Source: Campylobacterota bacterium (GTDB lineage Bacteria > Campylobacterota > Campylobacteria > Campylobacterales > Sulfurovaceae). Taken from it: DNA of 5,279 bases. The DNA lies in the NCBI GenBank assembly GCA_030595845.1, contig JAUVCL010000140.1, positions 1-5,279 on the forward strand. The letters run 5' to 3'. Each line of letters starts with the position of its first letter. The stretch's first letter is position 1. This document shows positions 1 to 5,279 of this stretch, one piece after another. The position numbers were made by a program, and so were the translations under genes. The notes beneath the pieces are model-generated. The model was not told where the DNA came from and ran no database searches. It was given only the letters and a program-made list of their open reading frames with translations.

Positions 1-840
1 ATAGAGACCATAAATAAAGAAGATTTCAAGACCCTTTATAAAAAACCAAAGAAACCAGTTGTCATAACTCAACTTACAAAAAATTGGCCTGCACGAGAAA
101 AGTGGAATATAGATTATCTTAAAAAGGTTGCGGGAAATAAAGTTGTACCTCTCTACGACAGTAAACCTTCAACAGATAAAAAACATCAACATGCACCAGC
201 AGCACAAATGGAACTAAAGTCTTATTTCGATTTGTTACAACAAGGTGAAAATGATCTCCGCATGTTTTTTTACAATATCTTAGCTGAAGTACCTCAACTA
301 ACAAAAGACTTTAGCTACCCAGATATAGGGCTATCACTTTTTAAAAAGTTACCTGTTTTGTTTTTGGGAGGCAAAGGTGCAAAAGTACAAATGCATTTTG
401 ACATCGACATGGCAGATATACTACTTTGTCATTTTGGTGCTAAAAAGCGTATTATGCTATTTTCTCCAGAACAAACAAAATATATCTACCGAGTACCTTT
501 CTCTTTTAGTAGTCTAAATAAAATTGATTATGAAAATCCCGATTATAAAACTTACCCAGCCCTAAAAAACTTACAAGGTGAAATAGCAGAACTTAATCAC
601 GGTGATGTTATCTATATTCCATCTGGATACTGGCATTATATTGTCTATGATGACATTAGTTTCTCTATGGCACTTAGAGCTTTTCCAAGAGAACCCAAAA
701 CAGCTTTAAAACTCGCTTATAATCTTTTAATTATCCGTAATATAGATGGTATCATGCGTAAAATTGTTGGTCAATCCTGGAACGAAAGAAATGAAAAGTT
801 ATGTGTACAGAAAACACATAAAAACGCGGGTATATGTTAA
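1..840 (+). CDS. FIH-like JmjC/cupin_8 Fe(II)/2-oxoglutarate hydroxylase (5' partial)
   Basis: The reading frame is open from base 1 to the TAA at 838-840 (279 codons), so the true start lies left of the window. Visible residue numbers count from base 1. The N-terminal part has the family pattern KKPVVITQL followed by a Trp-Pro (WPAREKW), which normally sits close to the start, so probably only a short N-terminal piece is missing. The core shows the metal triad: H132-F-D134 and H212 within GDVIYIPSGYWHYI. That second stretch closely resembles the GDVLYIP...WWH segment of human FIH. K149 in GAKKRIMLFSP aligns with FIH K214, which holds the 2-oxoglutarate carboxylate. Known for the family: oxidative hydroxylation of protein side chains or small molecules, in the cytoplasm; there is no signal peptide in the visible part. 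The substrate cannot be told from sequence. The downstream neighbour converges on it, so it is not in an operon on that side. The ATG at 208 is internal, because conserved sequence lies upstream of it. Confidence 0.9.
   Translation: METINKEDFKTLYKKPKKPVVITQLTKNWPAREKWNIDYLKKVAGNKVVPLYDSKPSTDKKHQHAPAAQMELKSYFDLLQQGENDLRMFFYNILAEVPQLTKDFSYPDIGLSLFKKLPVLFLGGKGAKVQMHFDIDMADILLCHFGAKKRIMLFSPEQTKYIYRVPFSFSSLNKIDYENPDYKTYPALKNLQGEIAELNHGDVIYIPSGYWHYIVYDDISFSMALRAFPREPKTALKLAYNLLIIRNIDGIMRKIVGQSWNERNEKLCVQKTHKNAGIC
799..821. other. AT-rich inverted repeat at the end of the hydroxylase gene; weak terminator candidate for the convergent gene
   Basis: TTATGTGT (799-806) and ACACATAA (814-821) form a perfect 8-bp stem with a 7-base loop. 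The repeat lies inside the last codons of the hydroxylase gene and just past the stop of the reverse gene. Read on the reverse strand, it is followed by a T-rich stretch (CTTTTCATTTCTTT). On the forward strand no T-run follows. The stem has only two G-C pairs, so it is weak, and it may be chance in AT-rich DNA. It matters only because the two convergent genes leave no intergenic room for a conventional terminator. Confidence 0.22.
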
Positions 841-1337
841 AACGTGTAAGTAAAGTAAGTAAATAAAAAACCTGTTGTATCTAAATCTTTATATTTAAAC
901 CCTGGTACATAGACAAAATTCATACTAAAATCATCATAGTAGAGATTCATAGTAGGACCAAATCCTCCTGTCACACCATACGCTCCATCATCACGACTGA
1001 TATCGTTGTCTGTGTATATCTTTTTGATTCCCACAAAACCACTCAATCCAACAGAAATATCAACAAGATTTAAATCAAACCGGTAGGAGTGTCCCATTCC
1101 AAATACAAACTGTGGGTTTTCAAACGAGTCATTGAAAAGCATAGCATTCATACCATAGTAGAGTTCATTGTACTCATTAAAATAATTATACTCATACCCA
1201 GCACCATAGTTGTACCCATTATATTTCTCACCAAAACGGTCATTGCTATGCTCATGTATTGTAAACCCTGTAAGTATCACTCTTTGCTCATCTGCATAAG
1301 CAAACAAAGACAACATTATTAAAACTACATACTTCAC
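837..1337 (-). CDS. PagP-like outer-membrane beta-barrel protein, probable lipid A acyltransferase family
   Basis: This 166-residue protein has a short signal peptide (residues 1-15, cleavage likely after AYA before DEQ). It ends in Phe after alternating aromatic residues (TYFTYTF), the usual outer-membrane barrel C-terminus. By eye it is collinear with E. coli PagP. TIH (H28) matches TWH33; DRF-GE matches DRYNE; AMLFNDSF (D70-S71) matches AMAFKDSW (D76-S77). GFGP (125-128) matches GYGP and YVPG (143-146) matches YIPG. The H-to-D spacing is 42 residues versus 43 in PagP. PagP moves palmitate from phospholipid to lipid A at the cell surface; the same role here is inference. It lacks the N-terminal amphipathic helix of E. 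coli PagP. Residues 39-61 are very Tyr/Asn-rich, with Tyr mostly at even positions from 42 to 52, as expected of a barrel strand. The start is GTG at 1337. The next in-frame Met (residue 8) would destroy the signal peptide. It lies 95 bases after the GTPase gene and may have its own promoter. An unrelated small barrel is the main alternative. Confidence 0.82.
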   Translation of the reverse strand: MKYVVLIMLSLFAYADEQRVILTGFTIHEHSNDRFGEKYNGYNYGAGYEYNYFNEYNELYYGMNAMLFNDSFENPQFVFGMGHSYRFDLNLVDISVGLSGFVGIKKIYTDNDISRDDGAYGVTGGFGPTMNLYYDDFSMNFVYVPGFKYKDLDTTGFLFTYFTYTF

Positions 1338-1432
1338 TTTTATTTCCCCTCTTAAAGACTTTTTAAATTTTGATATGCTAAGTATTTTACAGAAATAATA
1401 TGCTTGAAAATACGAAATATATTACTACTATT
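1338..1432 (-). promoter_or_regulatory. AT-rich intergenic gap, probable promoter region of the PagP-like gene
   Basis: This 95-base gap is the only real intergenic space in the window. Read on the reverse strand it contains TAAAAT (1389 to 1384), a plausible -10 element, with TTTTCA (1410 to 1405) 15 bases upstream. That spacing is short and the -35 is poor, so the assignment is weak. Two symmetrical signals surround it: a GTATTTT/AAAATAC inverted repeat (1382-1388 and 1407-1413) and a direct repeat ATATGCT (1373-1379 and 1398-1404). No T-run-flanked hairpin that could end the GTPase transcript is visible, so read-through from the upstream operon remains possible. Confidence 0.35.
1346..1352 (-). 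promoter_or_regulatory. Ribosome binding site supporting the GTG start of the PagP-like gene
   Basis: Reverse-strand sequence AGAGGGG is followed by 8 bases (AAATAAAA) and then GTG. The purine-rich match to the anti-Shine-Dalgarno sequence at normal spacing is what decides this non-ATG start. The resulting N-terminus is a proper signal peptide, with Lys at position 2 and a hydrophobic stretch ending AYA. Confidence 0.75.
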
Positions 1433-2848
1433 TTACCCCTCGATCAAGTGCTTTAATATACCTTTGATAAGGACTTCATACTCTTCGAGTTTTCCTAGAT
1501 CCAAAGCACTCCCGGAACGAAACTTTTTATGATATTTTTCTAAAGAATTTTTTGAAGTATGTGCTAACCATTTCTCTTTAAATGTTTGATCCATCTCAAT
1601 CTCAAACACTTCTCTTTTGGCATGTGAAGTTTGTGCTACCTTCATAGTATGATATAGTGCACGTCCCAATAAGATATAAGGGAAATTTCGATTTTCCATA
1701 GGTCCAATCTCTAAGTAGCGTTTACCCATTGATTGACCTAACACTTTCACTTCTGAGAGTTCATTGAAACCAAAATATGCACCTGTGCCACCTACCAATG
1801 CTCCTATGGCTCCTCCTAAAAGAAGAGTATGCCCTGCAAATAGCAAGTCAATGCCTGCTCCGGTGACCGCGCCTGATGTCACACCTGTGATAAGAAGCTC
1901 TTTACGTGTCAATCCAAATACAGAAGCTGTCTCTTCTGAAAAGAGGTCCATCCCATCAAACGTTAAAACCTTTTCTTCTTTTTGAAGATGCCCATGGTTC
2001 CAGATCGCTTCTATATCTTTTTGTGTACCAATTTCAAGATCTCGCAATCTGTCTTTATAATTTTTTTCTATCTTCTCTTTCTCTTCAGCACTCGCCTCGT
2101 GCGTATAAAAAGAGAGTTTCTCTACACTAGAGACAGATTCATAAACCAATTTTGCAACAAGAGAGGCACTTCGCTCAAACATTTGCTCTTGGTACTGTTT
2201 AAACAGCTTTATCGATGCTTTGACTGGGGCTATCCACTCTTCTTTTAGCTGAGCCATACTCTCCAAGATGCTCATATGCTGTTCAAAATTGGTCTGCATA
2301 GGGTTAAAGGTCCGAACCATCTTAAAATAATGTCCCAGTGCCCTCTTCCACTCTTCACTGTAATCTGTATCATCTATGTGGTTGATCAGTGCCATTGAAG
2401 GCTGTCCCGTCCAGCGCAGTATCTCCATCTCCGCCTCATACTCTTCTCCATAAGGCTTAGAAGCATCTACCACATAAATGATACCTGCCCCATCCATAAT
2501 GGGTTCAAGCAATTCCACTTCATCATTAAAACGTGGATCTTCTTTATGTTCATTAATAAAAGCCTGTACAACTTCATGCTTTTTATCGGCAGATACATCA
2601 TGTTTTTCCAACCATGCCAAGACTCTTCTCGCCCTTTGAAAACCTGGTGTATCAAAAAGTTCATACAGCACTTTTCCATCAACAGTTAAAGGGAAACTAC
2701 GTTTCTTTGTTGTGGTACCTGAAGTATTTGATATATGTACAGAGTCATCAAGTGCCAAAGCAGCAACGATGGAACTTTTACCTTTATTGGGATGTCCCAC
2801 TACAGCAAATTTAGGATGTACAAAAGTGGTTTGTCTACGACTCGGCAT
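1433..2848 (-). CDS. Membrane-associated Ras-like GTPase, DUF3482 type
   Basis: This 471-residue protein opens with a G domain. G1 is GHPNKGKS (18-25), G2 lies in TSGTTT (42-47), G3 is DTPG (66-69) and G4 is NHID (156-159). NHID departs from the usual NKxD, with His replacing Lys. An acidic and Lys-rich stretch with coiled-coil character (roughly 250-285) leads to a hydrophobic segment at 317-361. There Gly and Ala recur (G322, G326, G330, G332, then G345, G346, G349, G353, G354, G356, G360), a glycine-zipper-like hairpin likely to contact or enter the membrane. The layout matches the family usually annotated as GTPase/DUF3482, whose function is unknown. The start codon ATG (2848-2846) overlaps the end of the DUF2868-type gene by 14 bases, so the two are almost certainly co-translated partners. 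The predicted role is GTP-dependent action at the inner membrane together with that neighbour; the substrate or process is not known. Family assignment is from memory of the domain layout. Confidence 0.9.
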   Translation of the reverse strand: MPSRRQTTFVHPKFAVVGHPNKGKSSIVAALALDDSVHISNTSGTTTKKRSFPLTVDGKVLYELFDTPGFQRARRVLAWLEKHDVSADKKHEVVQAFINEHKEDPRFNDEVELLEPIMDGAGIIYVVDASKPYGEEYEAEMEILRWTGQPSMALINHIDDTDYSEEWKRALGHYFKMVRTFNPMQTNFEQHMSILESMAQLKEEWIAPVKASIKLFKQYQEQMFERSASLVAKLVYESVSSVEKLSFYTHEASAEEKEKIEKNYKDRLRDLEIGTQKDIEAIWNHGHLQKEEKVLTFDGMDLFSEETASVFGLTRKELLITGVTSGAVTGAGIDLLFAGHTLLLGGAIGALVGGTGAYFGFNELSEVKVLGQSMGKRYLEIGPMENRNFPYILLGRALYHTMKVAQTSHAKREVFEIEMDQTFKEKWLAHTSKNSLEKYHKKFRSGSALDLGKLEEYEVLIKGILKHLIEG

Positions 2849-4262
2849 TTAGTGCCTCACTGCTCAGTGCTTTAGCACTAGATAGCTTTAACCATACTTT
2901 TTCATTTTGCATGGATGAGATCTTCTTTGCCCATTCATTCAGATCATCTGCTTTTATCTGATAGGGGTTGTCACTTCTACCTATGGGCATAATGATGATT
3001 TTATCTACTTTCATACTAAGATCGATCACATAATCCAGAAATTCATTTGCAGGATGCTCCCATGATTTACCCAACAATAATACCTCTCCCTCACTTCTAG
3101 AGATCACTTCATCATCTTCATCAATACTGTTGGCTCCACCCACTTTAAAATGCTTCGGTGTGATCACTTCTATCGTATCACTCAAAACTAAAATTTCATC
3201 TTTTGTTATCGCCCATCCCTGTATTGAATCATAAGAGGCATCCAAAGTATTGACTATTTGTCCGTACCCCATGTCATCAGAAATAAAGTCAGTATTTGTC
3301 GGCTTTGCATGGGTAGAGATAATGGGTTCATTGATCTCTCTAAGTAATCTCCTTGAGCCTTCTAAAGTCAAAAATGACTGCTTCAACGCACGATTTAATC
3401 CAAAAGAAGCAATAAAGAACATGATTATACGTAAAAAGATCGCATAAAATATGGTAGAAAAAGCCAAAAATTTCCACCATTCCCCAAGCTGTGAAGCATG
3501 TGTGATCATCTCTTTACTTAGCTTATCTCCAAGTCTAAAGTATTGACTCTGTTCTATGAGCTCCATGCTTGGTACAGCAGAAGGGACAAAATCCCTCCAG
3601 GGAAATGCTACAGTCGTTAAAAACCCATGAAATGCTTCAGGTGTGATGTGCAGTGTCGTACTCCAGGCAAAAGCAATATCTTTTGTCACGACTATAGCCA
3701 AAAGTGCCAGCAGTAAACCCAATGAAAAAAACAGAGCGATCATCTGTGAACGTTTGATAATAAGCCAGTTTGAAAGCAAAGGAGTGATCTTAAAAGCTGT
3801 GATATTCTCTTGTACTTTACCCGGTAAAAGATTTAACATCTTCTCCATCCAAAAAGCAGGAGAGAGATGTACCAAAATACTTTGTGCAGTCTTTGCTCTC
3901 AACATCGAAATTCCTGTGAGCAACATCGTAGCAAGAGGCAAAACGATAACCATCACCATAAAATAGATCACATTGACTGGTTCTGCCCCATTGTAGGAGA
4001 GTAATCCTAACCCTGAGAAGAAACCTAAAACAAAAGCCATAAGGACAAGTGTCAAAGTCGTATTATATAAATAAGCGTAAAAAGTTTCACTAAGAAGTGG
4101 TCTTTTCAACTTCATATGATGGGTATTTATCCATGCTGAAATTTGAGCCAATGGATGGTTTTTAAGTACAACCTGTGTTAAACCAAAAGCACGATTTTCT
4201 TCTCGTGAGGAAGGATTCACTTCTAAAAGTGCGACAAGATCGACATAAGACTTTAGGTTCAT
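2835..4262 (-). CDS. Inner-membrane protein, DUF2868 type
   Basis: This 475-residue protein has no enzyme motif that I recognise. A soluble N-terminus (1-60) precedes two transmembrane helices close together (about 68-90 and 97-119). A third lies at 173-193, with a fourth at 264-288. Between the last two is a roughly 70-residue segment, probably periplasmic, containing Pro and aromatic residues. The C-terminal 185 residues are soluble. They contain alternating hydrophobic strands (EILVLSD, GEVLLLGKSWEHP, KIIIMPIG) that look like an alpha/beta domain. The SWEHP...FLD...MPIG pattern is what I recall for DUF2868. With four helices both ends face the same side, presumably the cytoplasm, where the C-terminal domain could meet the GTPase encoded next. 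ATG at 4262 follows the malic enzyme stop by 3 bases, and the stop overlaps the GTPase start by 14. DUF2868/DUF3482 gene pairs recur in proteobacteria but lack a known function. The coding call is firm; the family name is moderately sure. Confidence 0.9.
   Translation of the reverse strand: MNLKSYVDLVALLEVNPSSREENRAFGLTQVVLKNHPLAQISAWINTHHMKLKRPLLSETFYAYLYNTTLTLVLMAFVLGFFSGLGLLSYNGAEPVNVIYFMVMVIVLPLATMLLTGISMLRAKTAQSILVHLSPAFWMEKMLNLLPGKVQENITAFKITPLLSNWLIIKRSQMIALFFSLGLLLALLAIVVTKDIAFAWSTTLHITPEAFHGFLTTVAFPWRDFVPSAVPSMELIEQSQYFRLGDKLSKEMITHASQLGEWWKFLAFSTIFYAIFLRIIMFFIASFGLNRALKQSFLTLEGSRRLLREINEPIISTHAKPTNTDFISDDMGYGQIVNTLDASYDSIQGWAITKDEILVLSDTIEVITPKHFKVGGANSIDEDDEVISRSEGEVLLLGKSWEHPANEFLDYVIDLSMKVDKIIIMPIGRSDNPYQIKADDLNEWAKKISSMQNEKVWLKLSSAKALSSEALNAES
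2850..2880 (-). promoter_or_regulatory. Ribosome binding site of the GTPase gene within competing hairpins
   Basis: The reverse-strand sequence GTGAGG (2860-2855) lies 6 bases before the GTPase ATG and is a good ribosome binding site. It sits inside the last codons of the DUF2868-type gene. Flanking arms TAGTGC (2850-2855) and GCACTA (2875-2880) can pair and close the site into a 19-base loop, with its last G in the stem. A local hairpin, AGTGC/GCACT with a 4-base loop (2866-2879), uses the same upstream arm and would leave the site free. Ribosomes finishing the upstream gene would open these structures, which fits translational coupling. The repeats are seen; their function is inference, and coding constraint could explain part of them. 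Confidence 0.4.
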
Positions 4263-4265
4263 TTA

Positions 4266-5279
4266 TTATTTATCCTCAGAAGAACCATAAATAATGCATC
4301 GTAACTGCTCTCTATATGCTTCATGATCATAGCTGTCAACACGAGCAACACCTTCTTCTACAGCTGTCTTTGCCACAGCAGAAGCCACCCAGATCAATAC
4401 CTCTTTGTTAAAGGGTAATGGAATAATATGCTCTTTCCCATAGCTAATATTTTCATTATTGTAGGCTTTTTTTACATAGTCAGGTACAGGCTCTTTTGCC
4501 AAGGCGGCAAGTGCCTCTGCTGCTGCCATTTTCATACCCTCGGTGATTTTTCTCGCACGTACATCCAAGGCACCTCTAAATATAAAAGGAAAACCAAGTA
4601 CATTATTGGTCTGATTGGGATAATCTGAACGACCCGTACCGATGATAGCATCATCCCTTACTTCTTTCACCTCATTGGGGAGTATCTCAGGGACAGGATT
4701 TGCCAAGGCAAAGATAATAGGTTCAGGAGCCATTTTCACAACCATCTCTTGCGTTAATGCACCTGCTCTACTCAGCCCAAGGAACATATCTGCCCCTGCT
4801 ATCACATCAGATAAGGTTTTATCTTCAGTCACTATGGCAAACTCTTCTTTGTATAGATTAAGGTCACCTCTACTTGTAGAGATAACCCCTTTCGAATCAC
4901 ACATCACAATATTTTTAACACCAAATGCCCTATACATCGTCGCACATGATATGCCAGCTGCACCTGCACCATTAATAATGACTTTGATCTCATCTACTTT
5001 TTTACCTGTGAGTTCAAGGGCATTCATCAGTCCTGCAGTTGTAATGATAGCTGTGCCATGCTGATCATCATGAAATACTGGAATATCCAATTCTTCTTTT
5101 AATATACGTTCGATCTCAAAACATTTAGGCGCTTTAATATCTTCAAGATTGATCCCCCCAAAAGTTGGGGCAATAGCTTTACACGTTGCAACGATCTCTT
5201 CAACACTGTGTACATCCAATTCAATATCAAAGGCATCTACATTCGCAAACTTTTTAAACAATACTGCTTTACCTTCCAT
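4266..5279 (-). CDS. maeB: Malic enzyme, MaeB-type, single-domain (N-terminus beyond window)
   Basis: The 337 visible residues match the malic enzyme domain of MaeB, which oxidatively decarboxylates malate to pyruvate with NAD(P), in the cytoplasm. The first codon (MEGKAVLFKKF) is not the real start. In the family it is the internal PVMEGK motif, so roughly 90 residues lie beyond the right edge, including the catalytic Tyr and Lys. Numbering from that Met, metal-binding acids are seen at E46-D47 (GGINLEDIKAP) and D71-D72 (FHDDQHGTA). The Rossmann loop is GAGAAG (104-109), with D128 ending the next strand (CDSKGVI). ALANPVPE (N193) and GRSDYPNQTNN (215-225) complete the signature. The protein ends shortly after the malic domain, so it lacks the C-terminal phosphotransacetylase-like domain of E. 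coli MaeB. NAD versus NADP preference cannot be decided here. It is the first visible gene of a tight three-gene reverse operon and links central carbon metabolism to the membrane GTPase pair only by position. The symbol is by resemblance; mez or another name may be used in this lineage. Confidence 0.95.
   Translation of the reverse strand: MEGKAVLFKKFANVDAFDIELDVHSVEEIVATCKAIAPTFGGINLEDIKAPKCFEIERILKEELDIPVFHDDQHGTAIITTAGLMNALELTGKKVDEIKVIINGAGAAGISCATMYRAFGVKNIVMCDSKGVISTSRGDLNLYKEEFAIVTEDKTLSDVIAGADMFLGLSRAGALTQEMVVKMAPEPIIFALANPVPEILPNEVKEVRDDAIIGTGRSDYPNQTNNVLGFPFIFRGALDVRARKITEGMKMAAAEALAALAKEPVPDYVKKAYNNENISYGKEHIIPLPFNKEVLIWVASAVAKTAVEEGVARVDSYDHEAYREQLRCIIYGSSEDK
4273..4278 (-). promoter_or_regulatory. 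Ribosome binding site of the DUF2868-type gene inside the malic enzyme gene
   Basis: Reverse-strand TGAGGA lies 10 bases before the ATG at 4262. It is embedded in the final Glu-Asp-Lys codons of the malic enzyme gene, whose TAA ends 3 bases before that ATG. The placement supports the chosen start and links the two genes in one transcript. Confidence 0.6.

Noticed and set aside
119..304. Reverse 61-codon open frame opposite the hydroxylase gene
   Set aside because: The forward frame holds the conserved domain here, and no start signal or similarity supports a reverse gene.
208..840. Treating ATG at 208 as the start of the hydroxylase gene
   Set aside because: The frame is open to base 1, and the upstream codons encode family-typical sequence (KKPVVITQL, then WPAREKW), so this Met is internal.
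1382..1413. Inverted repeat as a rho-independent terminator for the GTPase operon
   Set aside because: The loop is 18 bases, the stem has one G-C pair per arm and no T-run follows on the reverse strand; an operator or chance is more likely.
1764..2248. Three overlapping forward open frames opposite the GTPase gene
   Set aside because: They are antisense to the GTPase, overlap one another and show no ribosome binding site or domain; they mirror the glycine-rich and charged codons of the real gene.
3643..3966. Forward 107-codon open frame opposite the DUF2868-type gene
   Set aside because: It is an antisense shadow of transmembrane-coding sequence with no independent support.
4642..5064. Forward 140-codon open frame opposite the malic enzyme
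   Set aside because: It lies wholly antisense to strongly conserved malic enzyme motifs, and its product looks like a low-complexity Ser/Ile/Ala shadow with no recognisable domain.
5277..5279. Treating the Met at the right edge as the start of the malic enzyme
   Set aside because: It is the conserved internal Met of PVMEGK; the substrate-binding N-terminal part would be missing if it were the start.
1..5279. CRISPR array, tRNA, rRNA, riboswitch, insertion sequence or phage attachment site
   Set aside because: Nearly all bases are in confident coding regions; I saw no regularly spaced repeats, no cloverleaf-like sequence and no transposase or integrase motif.

Overview
The window carries parts or all of five protein-coding genes and almost no non-coding DNA. 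The AT-rich sequence, the protein style and the pairing of a DUF2868-type membrane protein with a DUF3482-type GTPase suggest a Gram-negative proteobacterium. A campylobacterotal lineage such as Sulfurovum or Sulfurimonas is my best guess, but this is inference from composition and resemblance, not proof. A protein with a signal peptide and an outer-membrane beta-barrel pattern confirms a two-membrane envelope.

Left part (1-1337): a forward gene, cut off at the left edge, encodes a JmjC/cupin_8-type Fe(II)/2-oxoglutarate hydroxylase resembling FIH. It has the HxD...H metal triad and a lysine in the 2-oxoglutarate position. It converges on a reverse gene whose stop codon interleaves with its own inside a single TTAA. 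That reverse gene encodes a small secreted beta-barrel protein. Its motifs line up along their whole length with PagP, the lipid A palmitoyltransferase, including the His and Asp-Ser catalytic residues at nearly identical spacing. It uses a GTG start behind a strong ribosome binding site.

Right part (1433-5279): three reverse-strand genes are packed as one likely operon, transcribed from beyond the right edge leftwards. First comes a MaeB-type malic enzyme without the phosphotransacetylase domain, missing its N-terminus at the window edge. Three bases later comes a four-helix membrane protein of the DUF2868 type. Overlapping it by 14 bases is a Ras-like GTPase of the DUF3482 type with a glycine-zipper hydrophobic hairpin. 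The last two are probably partners in one uncharacterised inner-membrane GTPase system. Repeated AGTGC/GCACT arms around their overlap could fold over the GTPase ribosome binding site and couple the two genes.

A 95-base gap (1338-1432) separates the GTPase gene from the PagP-like gene and probably holds the latter's promoter. I found no tRNA, rRNA, CRISPR array, insertion sequence or attachment site. The observations most worth following up are the probable PagP-family enzyme and the membrane-GTPase pair; neither is proven novel from sequence alone.
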